Made by a program: the position numbers and the translations under genes | Part shown: positions 21,888 to 33,316 of the stretch, one piece after another | Position numbering within the stretch: the stretch's first letter is position 1 | Layout: each line of letters begins with the position of its first letter | The notes under the pieces: generated by a model | Database searches by the model: none | What the model was told of the DNA's origin: nothing | Seen by the model: the letters and a program-made list of their open reading frames with translations, nothing else | NCBI GenBank assembly: GCA_018907035.1 | Contig: JACCIC010000004.1 | Location: 5,594,001-5,658,000, forward strand | DNA from: Sycobia sp. Sy_11 | Lineage: Eukaryota > Arthropoda > Insecta > Hymenoptera > Epichrysomallidae | DNA: 64,000 bases | Reading direction: 5' to 3'

Positions 21888-24800
21888 TCAGAATGAAATT
21901 ATTCTGGTCGTCATACTGGATTTAATGTCCTTAATCTCCAAGTAGGCAGCCCCCAAATGTCGCCACCTTTTCTCAGATATATTTAGACAGTGGCACAGAA
22001 GATGTTCGGGGGTTTCATCCTCTGTGTAGCAAAAGCGGCAGAAGGGGTTTCTTACGAGATCCATTCTGCACATGTTGGCGTTAATCTTACCGTGACCTGT
22101 GAGGATCTCGATGAGCAATATTGCCTTTCTTCTACTGAGGCCAAGGATTACCCTGGTCCAGTCCTTTATGTTATTTGTGGAGGTGAAAGCTTTAACCTGT
22201 CTGCACTCTCCATTTGTCTCCCATAGTCGGCTGTTTTCTTCCGTTAGCCACCTCTCTATCTCCCCCTTGATGAGGGTGTTGCAGAGTCCTACAGCCGGCT
22301 CAGGGCCGCTATAGGGAGTTCTAGCTCCTATTTTGGCAAGGTTATCTGCCACCATGTTCCCTTTAATTCCATAATGGCCCGGTACCCATAGTAGCGTGAC
22401 CTTTGCCTTATTCGCCAGTCTATTGAGGACCTCCTAACAGTCCAAACTTATGCCCTTTCCGTTTCTTCTTTGGTACACTCCTGCACCTGCGCCCCTTTCA
22501 CATTTAAAGCCATCTGCATACCACAGCTCTTTAATGTTGGGGATGCTTACCAGCCCATCCTCCCATTCCTTTCTGGACGGGATACTGACCCTATATTTTT
22601 TGTGAAAGAGGAAGCTCCTGTTCGTGGCGTCGAGGTTCATTCACAAAATCACCTTTTCGTCCAGTCCCCGGGGGAGCCGTAATGGCCCCTCTCTGCTCAC
22701 CACTTTAAGCGATCTTTTGACTCTGTGGAGGGCTTTTGCAGTCGCTCCCGCTAGTTTAAATGTCTCTATTTCGAGGAGTATGTCCAGCGCAGCAGTAGGT
22801 GTAGATCTAATCGCTCCGGAGATGCTCCTCACCACCATGCTTCTCAGTCTTTTGAGTGAGTTTCTGGCAGTCACCAAAGCCGTCCTTTCCCATCAGTCCA
22901 GGGCTCCATAGATTAGTCTGGGTTTCAGGACAACCTCGTATATCCATTTCATGATACCTGGCTTGAGGCCCCACGTCCTGCCTATAGCTCTCCTAACCTT
23001 CGAGACAGGCCGTCAGTTTGCCAGATACACACTCTAGCTGTTTATTCCATAATAGTTTGCTATCAATGGTCACACCTAGGTATTTCACTTGCTTCTTAAA
23101 GGTCAGAGAATGCGCTCCAAGAGTCAAGCCACAACTCTTATTCCATTTATATTTCCTGGTGCAGACTATGACCTCAGTTTTCCCTGGGTTAACCGAGAGA
23201 TCGGTCCGTCTGCACCATCCGTCGACCACTTCAAGGGCACCCTGTAGTGCTCCCATAAGGGGATCCAAAAAGGGTCCTCAGACAATTAGCATTCTGTCGT
23301 CAGCATAACCAACCGCCAGACATCCGATGCTATTCAGCTTATTTAGGAGCTCGTCTATCACGAGGCATCATAGGAGCGGGGACAGGACGCCCGCCTGTGG
23401 GCACCCTGACCCTATTCCCCTCGTTGGGTCGTGCTCTCTTTGCTTGCTTCCATGATGCGATTTTTCAACATGTGGTCAATCCATTCTGTGATGCACGGAG
23501 GGATATCATGCCTATTTAAAGCCTCCTTGATAACCTTACGTGACGTTTGATGAAAGGCTCCTTCGATGTCTATAAGGACACCTACGGCAAACCCTTTAGC
23601 CTCCACCTGAGATCGCATCACAGATACGGTTCTAAAAGGGCTGATGGGTCTAAAATCCTTAGGAGATGTATAATCACATTTGCCTGCTTTAGGTATAAAT
23701 ACCACCCTGGTCCCTAGCCATCTTGCTGGGATGTGACCCAGAGTGATGCTTGCCCGCGTCATTCTTGTCATCGGGCCCACAATCCAGTCCCCGACTCTTT
23801 GTAGAAAGGCCGGGTAGACTCCATCCGGTCCCGGTGATTTAAATGCACCAAATGACCTTACGGCCCATCTGACCCTGTCCGGTGTAACAATCTGGTTTTC
23901 TACCATTCGGTTAGCTCCCAGTTTAGCGTAACCCGTCCAGTGTTCATTTTCTGTGACTGTATCGTCATCTTGTTCAGTATTTCTACTGAAGTTAGGGAAG
24001 TGGACTTGGATAAGGTATTCCAAAGTCTCCTCATCCGATAGTGCAAAACTGCCATTGGAACTCTTCAGCGTGCACAGGACCGCGCCAGGGTCCTTCGACA
24101 GGACTCTGTTCAGCCTAGCCGCTTCCTTACCCGCGCATATGATTTCACAGTAGTTTCTCCAGCTCATATCTCTGGCTGACCTTACTGCATCTCTGTAGTT
24201 TTCCCTGGACGTTGTGTATGCAGTCCAATCAGAATCACTACCTTTTCTCCTGGCTATCTTCCGGAGGACCATGGTCTTCTCTTTCAGCTAGTCCAGTTTC
24301 TTGTTCCACCATCGAACCTCTCCCCTGGGTCTCGCCCGTTTGAGGCGACAATTTTCCTCAAAGGCGTGGTTGATGGCATCATTGAAGGACTTCGCGACGT
24401 TCTCCAGCGTTCGCTTGTCCCTGACCTCTAGAGTTAAGTCCTTGAAAGCAGTTTCGACGGACCTTCTGTAGCCCTGCCAGTCCGTGCGCTTAGGATCGCG
24501 CAGCCAGGTTGGCTCCTCCTCATTGGGTATCCCCAGTGAGTATGTTATCAGAGAGTGGTCCGATAGTGTCTCCACCTCCTCCACTCTCCATCCGTGGATC
24601 TTATTAGCTATCCCAGTATAAGCTATTACCAGCTCCCTTAGCCTGTTTCCAAACGTTGGGGTGTAGTCCACATTGAGTATCTCGAGGTCTGTACCCGCAA
24701 GATACTCCAGTAGTTTAACACCTCTTGCGTTCATCTTAGTGCTACCCCACACCCTATGGTGCGAGTTTGCATCACATCCAAGGACTATTGGAAGACTGTT

Positions 24801-25184
24801 GATTCTACAGTATTCAACTAGTCTCCGAACCTTCCCGGTAGGGTGGTCTTTGTTATCCTACGGTAGGTAGGCAGATTCGACAACAATTCGCCCCATCCCT
24901 ACTACCTCCGCCGAGGCCACCGCTAGGTCCCCAGTACAGAGACCAAGCCTCGGCACCACATTTAGTCCTTTAACAATAACGCAAGCTCTAGACCTTAGTG
25001 TCTTTGAGTCACTAATGCAAGCGGCCCTCGACCCTAGACCCCTGATCGCACCTTTCACTATCCAAGGTTCTTGGATTAGCGATATACATGTCTGCACCCC
25101 CGCCAAACTCCTCTGCATAACGGCCGAGGTGTCTTTGCAGTGGTGCAAGTTAATCTGGAGGAATGAGATGCCCGATCGAGTCAT
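21888..25184 (-). pseudogene. ORF2 (endonuclease, RT, RNase H, zinc cluster) of the LOA-like element
   Basis: The endonuclease begins SFLQINLHHCKDTS at 25184, with IQEPW and then, after a TAG at 24858, a GCDANSHHRVWGS block and LSDHSLITY. Another TAG (24288) precedes the RT. RT blocks are FKSPGPDGVYPAFL, WLGTRVVFIPKAGK, DFRPISP, then AVGVLIDIEGAF. About 65 residues expected between the last two are missing. A shift at about 23412 leads to GSGCPQAGVLSPLL and the catalytic GYADD (about 23310), then KQVKYLGVTIDSKLLW. RNase H (WYADGFK, then MVADNLAKIG) and C-terminal CRFC...HLLCHC close the ORF. Confidence 0.83.
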
Positions 25185-25314
25185 TTATTATTCCATCGTG
25201 CTCCCACCCTTAACATTCTCCACAGGCCCCCGTTCTTCCCGGCGGCTCACCTTAAAGGCGATCCTGCCCAGGAAGTAACCGCCGCCAACAACCTGGTGTG
25301 CGATTCCGACATGG

Positions 25315-26367
25315 TCAGTACGCGGAGGTGTTTAGTACGCCGTCCTTGGTGTTGACGACCCTCCATAGGCTTGTTTTGCCTCTGAGGGATGCATTATGCC
25401 CCTCAAGCCTTTCCCAGACGGTGGACGGGATGTCCGGGGTCCCCGGTATCCACGTCACCGCCTTGACTCTAGCCTGTAGGAGCTCTATACCCCCCATTTT
25501 CAAATTGGCCCCTCCCCAGGGTAAGTCCAGAGTAGCCAGTCTAGCGACTAGCCACTCCTTCGCCTCCGAGTTGTCGGCCACCAGTATGATGGCCCCTCCC
25601 TTGCAGAAGGAGACATCAAATTTGGGCCATGTGTCAGGTGGTGCACTATAGATAACCTTCGACACCGCCCCTCGGAATTGGGAAAACATTTCCTAGGTGA
25701 TGGTTGCCTCCGGGTATCCTTCATGCACCACGACACATTTAAGGGGGTTTGACCTTTGGGCAGCTGTAATAATTCCGGCCCTCGCTAGCCTCCCTCCCTG
25801 GGGGGGGGCAGGGTTCCTTTATTGTCACCGCCACCACTCCCCTCCTTTTACTTTTTAGCGATGCCGGATGTCGAGCGCGGAGTCTTATCAGATCCCTGTC
25901 GCCTCTTCATCCCTATCTTAATCTGCGTGGTAGGCCCAGAGGGGCCGGGCCAACTTCCTCCTGGCCGAACCACACAGCCTCTTTTTCTTGGGGGCAGTAC
26001 TGCCTCCCTCTATACTGGTTAGTGTTGCAGGGGTCACAAACACTCCAGGCTTGTTGCCTGGAGCTACGTCCTCCTTGCCCACTTGGCCAGTAGCTCCTAC
26101 TGAGGTTCTCGGGGGTATTGTATCCTCCCGGGCCTCGCCTTCAGTATTCTTAGGTATAGTTTTCTCCATAAGAATCCCAAGAGTAGCTAGGGAAATAAAA
26201 GTCCGCAGACACAGAGCCCCGCATATGCCGATAAGGCTAAATACTCGGGAAGGTCGCCCGGTGTTCCCGAGGCTTCGTTTGCGACCGCTACTATCCCAGC
26301 GACCAAGTCGGTACCCTTCAGCACGATGGCTCCCACCTTGGGTTTGGGGGTTAGATATAATACCCAT
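25315..26367 (-). pseudogene. ORF1 of the LOA-like element
   Basis: Two frame pieces: 26367-25918 (Gly/Arg-rich, with a basic STAPKKKRLCGSARRK stretch) and 25689-25315 (GGAIILVADNSEAKEWLVARL, followed by WRVVNTKDGVL). The second piece looks like the fold found in ORF1 proteins of LOA and I-type insect elements (DUF4780-like). No zinc knuckle is seen. The frames do not join without shifts between 25690 and 25918. Confidence 0.6.
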
Positions 26368-26690
26368 TGCGCCTCATTCCGAACGCAATGGGGGGTTGCC
26401 CTTGGCCTCTGCGGTGTCCGCCTGGCTGTTCTCGAGAGTCTCTAGGCCCAGCTCCGGCTGCGAGAGAGACCTACGCGAGTTCCTTATTCAAGGATCCTGC
26501 AGGAGTGGTTACTCTGGCGCCAGAGAGGCAGTCTGCTGTATCAGCACCTTTTCGCCACCCAGCCCATCCTAGGGCAGGGCTGCACTCTTCCAGACCATTG
26601 CCGGATCAGCCGCTCGGATCCCCAGACGAGCTTCCACATCGGCCTACAAGAGGCACGCGAGAAGGTGTCAACCCCTGGTGGAGGATAAGT

Positions 26691-27719
26691 GTATAGCTGA
26701 TTTGTCTATAGCGCGCTATCGTGCGCTTGGGTATGTGATTATACCTATATTATATGCTGGTTATTTCGTTTTTGTTTCAAAGATCTCGCTCTTCCTTTAT
26801 AGTTCTCATGCTACCTACATACTTTCCGTATGCAAAAACAAAAACAATTCATTAGGAATGAATGATTATATTATAAACTCAGACTACAAATATTCTTTGA
26901 AACTTTATATGCAGCTTTATGATTTAAAATTTATGTAATTTTTCTTTATATTTTATTGAGCTATTTGAGCCAGAATCTTGTACATTTATTATATTCGTGT
27001 AGGTTAAATATATTTTTCATGCACTTTTATGTAAAAAATTATACGGTATTAATCGAATTAAGTAATGAAAATACCAGATAAAATGGTTATATATGGCGTG
27101 ATCGTCGCAGTCGAGCGCGACAGGCGGCTCTTTAAAGGATGCAATACGGAAAACTGCATCAGACAGGCCAGTCCAGCTGTACTGGAGTAATATCCGTCGA
27201 ATTTTTTTCGATAATTGTAATGGATTTACACTGATTTTAAAGGATTTTCTTATGGAGGACACGCATGACATTTTACACATCCTACACATGTCTTGTGTAG
27301 GATAGTGCAATAATTGCACAAAGTGAACAGGTCCTCAGTATAATTTTATATAAATAGCTATCTTGGAAAAAAATTAAATGATTTACTATCTACAATTCCC
27401 TTGTTTACCAAAAAACTTGCTAAAGTCATACGTACACTTTTAATAAGCAATTTTTTTATTGAATAATCATAAGTAATAATTTCGAAACTTAGACGAATTG
27501 GTACTCATACATATTTACATATATTTGACTATGTAAAAATTGATTTCAATACTTTCTTTTGCTTAAACTAGAAACTATTGAAGATAATCCTAAAATGTGG
27601 TTTTATTACTAGCTTAGCCTATAACTCCTTTTAAGAATGTAGAATATTTAAGTGCGGCTGTGAAAAATATCATTTATATTCATACAATGCATTATAGAGA
27701 AGAGCTTTTAAATTATTAT
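26691..27719. other. AT-rich intergenic sequence
   Basis: No gene recognised. The 100-codon minus-strand frame at 27017-27319 is Cys/Ser-rich without a known motif and is probably chance. Confidence 0.55.
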
Positions 27720-27721
27720 TA

Positions 27722-29002
27722 GGAGTGTGAATAAGTCTTTCCCGTTTTTTGTAAGAGATGGCGCCACCAATACTGTGCGAGTATTCAATGGTTACATATG
27801 TCATAATCAAAGCTTATTCATATGTCAACAATTCCATACTAACACATTAGTTAAAATTTTTTCGCATCATAAATTTTTGATATCGTGAAAATGTCGAAAT
27901 TTGAGCCGAGTCGACGTCATTTGCGGGAAGTTTCACTTTATTGGTTCAATTTGAAGAAATCTGCTGCCGAGACGCATCGATTGCTTCAGGAGGCTTATGG
28001 AGAAGGTTGTGTCGATGATTCAAGTGTTCGCGGATGGTTTCGACGCTTCAAAAGCGGTGATTTCGACGTGGAAGACAAGGAGCGTTCCGGGCGGCCGCAA
28101 CTTTTTGAAGATCGAGAATTGGCGACTTTGCTTGATGAAGATTCTTGTCAAACGCAAGAAGAACTTGCTGAAGCATTGGGAGTTGACCGAACAACCATTT
28201 CCAAGCGTTTGAAAGCCATGGGAATGATCCAAAAGCAAGGAAATTGGGTGCCGTACGAACTGAAGCTGAGAGACGTCGAACGGCGTTTTTTCACTTGCGA
28301 ACAGCTGCTTCAGCGACATAAAAGAAAGGGTTTTCTGCATCGTATCGTGACTGGCGATGAAAAGTGGATACGTTACGATAATCCGAAGCGAAGAAAATCA
28401 TGGGGACTACCCGGCCATGCATCATCATCGACGGCCAAGCCAAATATTCATGGCGCCAAGCTCATGCTCTGTAAATGGTGGGACCAGCTAGGTGTGGTTT
28501 ACTATGAGCTTCTGAAACCGAATGAAAGGATCACAGGCGAGGTCTATCGACGACAATTGATGCGTTTGAGCCGCGCACTGCGAGAAAAACGGACACAATA
28601 CTCCGACAGGCACGACAAAGTTATTTTGCAACATGACAATGCTCGCCCACATGTTGCACCGCCGGTGAAAACATACTTAGAAACGCTCAAATGGGAAGTC
28701 CTACCCCACCCGCCGTATAGTCCAGACGTTGCTCCGTCTGATTACCATCTCTTCAGATCGATGACGCATGGCCTGGCTGACCAGCACTTCCATTCCTACG
28801 AGGAAGCCAAAAAATGGGTGGATGACTGGATAGAGGCCAAACCGGTCGAATTTTTTCGCAACGGGATTCGTATGTTGCCAGAAAGATGGGAAAAAGTTGT
28901 AGCTAGCGATGGCCAATACTTTCAATAATTCATTTGTAACCATTTTTTCACAATAAAGGTTCAAAATTTGAAAAAAAAACGGGAAAGACTTATTCACATA
29001 CC
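27722..29002 (+). mobile_element. mariner transposon, mauritiana-type, apparently intact, 1281 bp
   Basis: Terminal inverted repeats share TGTGAATAAGTCTTTCCC followed by a T-run, at 27727 onward and at the reverse complement of about 28980-29000. The left end follows a TA dinucleotide. The right flank reads TG, a likely mutated TA. Length is typical of mariner (about 1.28 kb), and the transposase frame is uninterrupted. Only a few mismatches separate the two repeats, suggesting recent activity. Confidence 0.95.
27891..28928 (+). CDS. mariner transposase (DD34D), full length
   Basis: 345 residues from ATG 27891 (MSKFEPSRRHLREV); a GTG two codons upstream is not needed. It has the N-terminal paired helix-turn-helix DNA-binding domain, a linker with GNWVPYEL (family WVPHEL), and the catalytic domain with TGDEKW, HDNARPH and YSPDVAPSDYHLF. 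The last two catalytic Asp residues are 34 residues apart, giving DD34D. It ends ERWEKVVASDGQYF, the standard mariner C-terminus. It cuts and pastes the element at TA sites. Similarity to Mos1-type enzymes and to the active Mboumar elements of Messor ants places it in the mauritiana subfamily. No stop, frameshift or missing catalytic residue is seen; the His-to-Tyr change in WVPHEL may affect regulation or activity. Confidence 0.95.
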   Translation: MSKFEPSRRHLREVSLYWFNLKKSAAETHRLLQEAYGEGCVDDSSVRGWFRRFKSGDFDVEDKERSGRPQLFEDRELATLLDEDSCQTQEELAEALGVDRTTISKRLKAMGMIQKQGNWVPYELKLRDVERRFFTCEQLLQRHKRKGFLHRIVTGDEKWIRYDNPKRRKSWGLPGHASSSTAKPNIHGAKLMLCKWWDQLGVVYYELLKPNERITGEVYRRQLMRLSRALREKRTQYSDRHDKVILQHDNARPHVAPPVKTYLETLKWEVLPHPPYSPDVAPSDYHLFRSMTHGLADQHFHSYEEAKKWVDDWIEAKPVEFFRNGIRMLPERWEKVVASDGQYFQ

Positions 29003-29221
29003 TGATAGAATGTCAAATACACCATACTTGCCTTATTTTATACTTTTATATAAAGTAATTTTAAGGTAATACACAAGATAATTTAAAATACTGATCAAAT
29101 TTTACTTTCTAACGCTTTGTTTTCAAGTCCAATCTATTTGGGTTTTTGCTGAACTTGAACTTTTTTATGTAAACCAATAGTTTATGTTATTTAATTACCT
29201 TTATGTACTATGATGTCTATA

Positions 29222-29268
<47 letters not shown>

Positions 29269-29749
29269 TATGTGAATAAATTACTGATATTGGTTAAGCT
29301 GACATCTATCAAATATATGTACATACGGTACCCATAAGTGTTTGTATATTATTGACATAAATATATTTACGTTGGAATCAAAAATCTATAATATATTTTC
29401 AATGACCACTTAACCAATACAAAATAAAAATTATGTTAATGAGCTAAAAATATACTGTGAATAAATTTTATTGAATTACTATGTATATTTTGTAATGAGA
29501 TAAATCTCAATCCTGATCGTCACGTGATTCTACGATCTACTTACTTCCAGGGCGGGAACTCGGGTTGATGATGCCCAGATTGTTTTGTTGTTTCGCAAAT
29601 TCACATATTTTATTACATGTTTATATGTATATATATTATTATTTTATTATATGTATATATGTATTTAAATTAATATTTTATTATGTATATAGGTATATAA
29701 ATTATTATATGTATATAAATATAATTATTGTATTTGAATTTTGTTATAA
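29003..29749. other. AT-rich sequence with (GT)n tract
   Basis: No gene. A (GT)n tract lies at about 29227-29267, and TA-rich repeats of the form TATGTATATA lie at 29600-29720. Confidence 0.7.
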
Positions 29750-30530
29750 TGTGACCTGTATTTTATAGAGCGGATGTATCTATTTTATTTTCTACACAAT
29801 GAAAAACGAACCAATTTCCCACAGCATTCGTTTATTCTAAACAGCCATTTACAACGTTTCTATATTATACATATATCGTGGCGTCCGCCATCTTCCGCGC
29901 TATACCGCATCACGCTCGCAGAACGGTCTTCACCTTCCCCCTTGGTGGCCGCCGCTATCTATTTTCCCCCGCGTCCCGTTTTCCCCGCTCGCACGAAGTA
30001 CAAAAGAAATACTTAAAATTAAGGGCGCGCAGGCCCACTCACCCGCTATCGCTAAGTACGAGGGCGTCCCCTCGTGCGCTTGCTGCTGCTGCACCTGGTG
30101 ATCTTCCGCGATGGCTCCCGACACCGTGGGAGAGAGAGAGATGTTTAGAGAGTTCGAGCGAGAAGCTGAAATACGAAGTTCATAATATACACACACAAAT
30201 CCGCACTGCTAAGTCCCAGTCTTTTATCTGTTTCCCGACTACTCGTAATAACTACACACACCGTAAACTTCCGCCTTCCGCACTACTTCCCTTCCTGATA
30301 TATCGAATTAGCACCGAAAAAGAAGTTTTATACAGTAATGGCCGAGACACGTGGTTATTCTACCAGATTCAAAAATCTTCTGAAGTCTCCTTCGTCTTCA
30401 TCTCCTATCCTCCAATCACCGCTCTTCTTTTAGCTATGCGCCAATCATAGGCTCTTCCGTATTCTTAATACGGCTATGACCGACATTGTCCGTCAGCAAC
30501 GTGTTGTTTTATTACTTGCGCCGCGCGCCA
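29750..30530 (-). mobile_element. LTR (probably 3' LTR) of an LTR retrotransposon
   Basis: Read on the minus strand, the block ends TACAGGTCACA at 29750, an LTR-type CA end. It has a TATAAAAC box near 30332 and an AATAAA signal at 29836-29831. It is GC-rich in the middle. A protein-coding segment lies immediately upstream on the same strand, as expected for a 3' LTR. The upper boundary is not certain and no second LTR was found. Confidence 0.45.
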
Positions 30531-30556
30531 TGTTCAAATTTACCCGGGGAGTATAT

Positions 30557-30937
30557 CTATATACACCCCAGTTTGGTAGTTCGGCGCGGCGCCACTGCGA
30601 ACGCCGGCGCTGTCGAACGCTTCTTCTCCGTGGCGGCATCCGTCTTCTTGCTGGCCGCTACGTCCAGTGCGGCCGTCTGCTGTGCGGACGGCGCACGTCG
30701 TAACTCTTCGGCTTTTACTAACTCTTCTGTGTTTTTCAGCGTGCTCGAGCGCCCTTCCTTCATTGTTGAGTTGCTGCTGTTGAGCTTGTTGTGCGTCCCA
30801 TTTGTGAGGCGCTTTTCAGCATCCTGCGGCTTCCTTGCGTTCACTAAATCAGCGACTCGGACGGCTTCAGGTATGCGGTGTATAACATGGCGCGGCCACT
30901 CTTCCAATCTTCTACTTCCAGTTGGCAGCGTCCGCAT
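30557..30937 (-). pseudogene. C-terminal fragment of a retrotransposon-like ORF
   Basis: 126 codons, charged and Ala/Lys/Glu-rich (NARKPQDAEKRLTNG, KNTEELVKAEELRR), with no catalytic motif. Its position just before the LTR-like block suggests the end of a gag or late ORF of the same element. It could also be a low-complexity chance frame. Confidence 0.3.
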
Positions 30938-31220
30938 GGCTTACGGACCTCCGCCACGTATGAAGTATCTTTAGTTTATTTAATCGAATGTTCCTCTTCA
31001 TGTCTGCCTTCTGAATATTTTATCATCACTTCCCCATTTCGAGTTTATGTTGTGGCTCTCTCTCCTGGCCTTTCTCTCACTCCTTGTATACTTGCATATA
31101 TCTCTTTCTCTCTCTGCCTATCTTCTTCTGCATGTATCTAAATGTCCGCATCTATCTGTATCTCTCTGTTTCTTCCTCTCTATTTGGCTTTATTCCTTAG
31201 TATATAGGTCTTCATTTCTA

Positions 31221-31271
<51 letters not shown>

Positions 31272-31607
31272 CTTTATTTCTCTGCATGCATATTTTTGAC
31301 TTTATTTCTCTCCTTCTATCTTCCTATATTTATCTGCCTGTGTATATTTCTCTCTATTTCACTCTTCCTATCTTCATTTCCTTCTCTGCATATATATTTC
31401 TCTATATCTCTCTTTCTTATATATGCACTCTACTTGTTGCCTGGAGTCGATTCCAGCTGTGTACATTCACACAGAACCTATTAATTCCAGTGCTTTCTTG
31501 TCGCCTCCCTCTCCTCTTTCTGTTATTGTTATGCGCATGTCTCGTTGTTTCTTTCTGGTACTCTTTCTGAATATGTTATAAAAGATAAAGGGGGAGGTCT
31601 GCTTGGT
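30938..31607. repeat. Pyrimidine-rich low-complexity stretch with (TA)n
   Basis: CT-rich sequence with a (TA)n run at about 31236-31269. Long open frames here are composition artefacts. Confidence 0.75.
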
Positions 31608-31707
31608 AAAGCAGCCAGCTCGACCACCCTCGCTAATATTACTTTTGACCTTTTAATTATTATTATTTCATTTTTCAGGTGGTGGCCTACTGCAATTTCC
31701 ATTGCAA
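31608..31707. repeat. Direct repeat (lower copy) flanking the gypsy element
   Basis: Shares CAGCCAGCTCGACCACCCTC and the rest of a 100-bp unit with 34828-34926, with a few substitutions and one indel. Both end with TTGCAA on the plus strand. Confidence 0.9.
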
Positions 31708-32009
31708 AGTCACCCCTCCTAAACCGGAACGCTCGGTGAGTCGAACGCGTTTACGCCGATCCCGCATTACAATGCATCACTCGTTTTCGCTCACCGCTAT
31801 CCCTATCCCTTCTTCTTCGCGAATCGTCTGTTGCCTGTCGTTGGCCCCCTTCCTTTATACGCGATTTTCCTTCCTTCCCTGTGAGCATCTTTGTTTCCCC
31901 CCTCCTATCTTGCCCGGCTATAATTCCCCCCTCCATCTCGTACCTCCCGCCTGGTTCCTATTATATCCCCGCCTGCCCCTCCTTCCCTTTCGCTACCTAC
32001 TCCTTTTAT

Positions 32010-32098
32010 CTTCCGTTTCCTGCTCCTCTCCTCTTCCGTACCCTATTCCTCTCGACTTCCGTATCCTACTCCTCTCAACTTCCATAGCCTACTCCTCC
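32010..32098. repeat. 23-bp tandem repeat, about four units
   Basis: Units begin CTTCCGTA/CTTCCATA and contain CCTACTCCTCTC; they start at 32010, 32033, 32056 and 32079. On the minus strand this is purine-rich and follows the integrase frame. Confidence 0.8.
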
Positions 32099-32126
32099 CT
32101 TTCCCGAAGGCTTGCCTCAGTATCCT

Positions 32127-33175
32127 TTATCGTAAGCCGTCAGGTAGGCCCTGGGTTTCGCGGAGTAGTTCGAGGGCCCATCTCTGCCGGTCTTCGACTT
32201 GCTCCATTGATGGTCGTAAGCCGCCGTCCGTCTCGGTGTCGTGGTGGTCGGCGGGCCCTCTCCTCCTTTCGGCTTCACTGACGGTGGGCCTGTCCCGAGC
32301 TTGATGTAAGTGCCGGCGTATGAGATCCCGCATGGCTCCTAACCTCTTCATCTTCTTCCATTCTTTCGGCTTAATTCTTCCCACCTTTCCCCTTCCTTCT
32401 ACTTCTCTTCGGAGACTATACACCGGGTTGGGATTCCACCCGAAATTTAAGAATGCTGACGACGCCCTCAGGCTGGACTGGCAGACCGTATTAAGCGCAT
32501 TCCGAAATTCATACAGGTGCCGGTCCCATCCCCGATGGTCTTCTCTGACGAATGTCGAGATCATCGTCTTAAGCGTTCGGTTGATCCTTTCGACCGGGTT
32601 CACCTGCGGGTGATATCGTGGTGTGATGACGTGTTTTATCCTTTAGTCTTCTAGCACTTCCTTCAGGTGTTTGTTATCAAACTTCTTTCCATTGTCGGTA
32701 AGTAGGTACTCTGGCTTTCCCCACCGGAAAATGACTAGCTCTTCTAATGCCTTCGCAACTCCTTCCCATCGGCGGTCCTCATGGACTTGACTTCGATCCA
32801 TCGCGTGAACACGTCTTGCAAGATCAAGAGGTATTTGTTCTGGGTCTTGCTGGACGGACATTCCATGAAATCAGCTCCACCACACACCAGGGTTCTTCTA
32901 CTATCCGATCCCCCATCAGCCATTGCGGACCCTGCTGCGAGACCTGATATTTCTGGCACTCTGGGCAACGCCGTACGTACTCGCTCACGTCCGCCCAGAT
33001 GCCCTTCCATAACACGTAACACACGATTTACGGAAACAATGGAGTGCTCCCCGTCTTCCAGCTCTTGGGTTAGAACCGTTCCGATAGCGTAATCGCTCAC
33101 GTCCATTTGCACGGTGAAGCGTCTTGTAAAGTCTGCACGCGCCAGCACCAGTGCTTCCGAAAGGACTTGCTTCAA
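32127..33175 (-). pseudogene. gypsy RNase H and integrase remnant
   Basis: RNase H begins FTVQMDVSDYAIGTVLTQELEDGEH, then is cut short by a deletion. A frame at 32824-33024 carries the zinc region (YVRRCPECQKYQ). The integrase core has DFMECPSSKTQNKYLLILQDVFTRW, LLTDNGKKFDN and NPVERINRTLK, holding the D, D and E positions. The C-terminal tail to 32127 is shifted and lacks the GPY/F-type end. Several frames are involved, so it is non-functional. Confidence 0.85.
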
Positions 33176-33316
33176 CTTCTCAAACGCTTCCTGCTGCTCT
33201 TCCCCCCACTTCCAGGCGTGCTTCTTACTGAGCAGCCGAGCGAGTGGTACTTTGATCTCCGACTAGTTGGGTATAAACCTCCAGTACCAAGCTACCATTC
33301 CTAGGAACGAGCGTAG

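Larger units (their letters stand above)
21770..26690 (-). mobile_element. LOA-like non-LTR retrotransposon with RNase H, degenerate, near full length
   Basis: Minus-strand element. The order is ORF1 (about 26367 to 25315), endonuclease (25184 to about 24480), reverse transcriptase (to about 22640), RNase H (about 22600-22300) and a C-terminal zinc cluster ending at 21888. The 3' end carries an AAAAT-type simple tail (about 21772-21802). LOA or a closely related I-group clade is inferred from the RNase H after the RT and from RT blocks such as VDGWCRRTDLSVNPGKTE. Stops, one frameshift and an internal RT deletion inactivate it. The 5' limit near 26690 is approximate. Confidence 0.82.

Noticed and set aside
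30557..30937. Host gene on the minus strand
   Set aside because: Kept only as a retrotransposon-like fragment because of the adjacent LTR features and lack of any host-protein motif.
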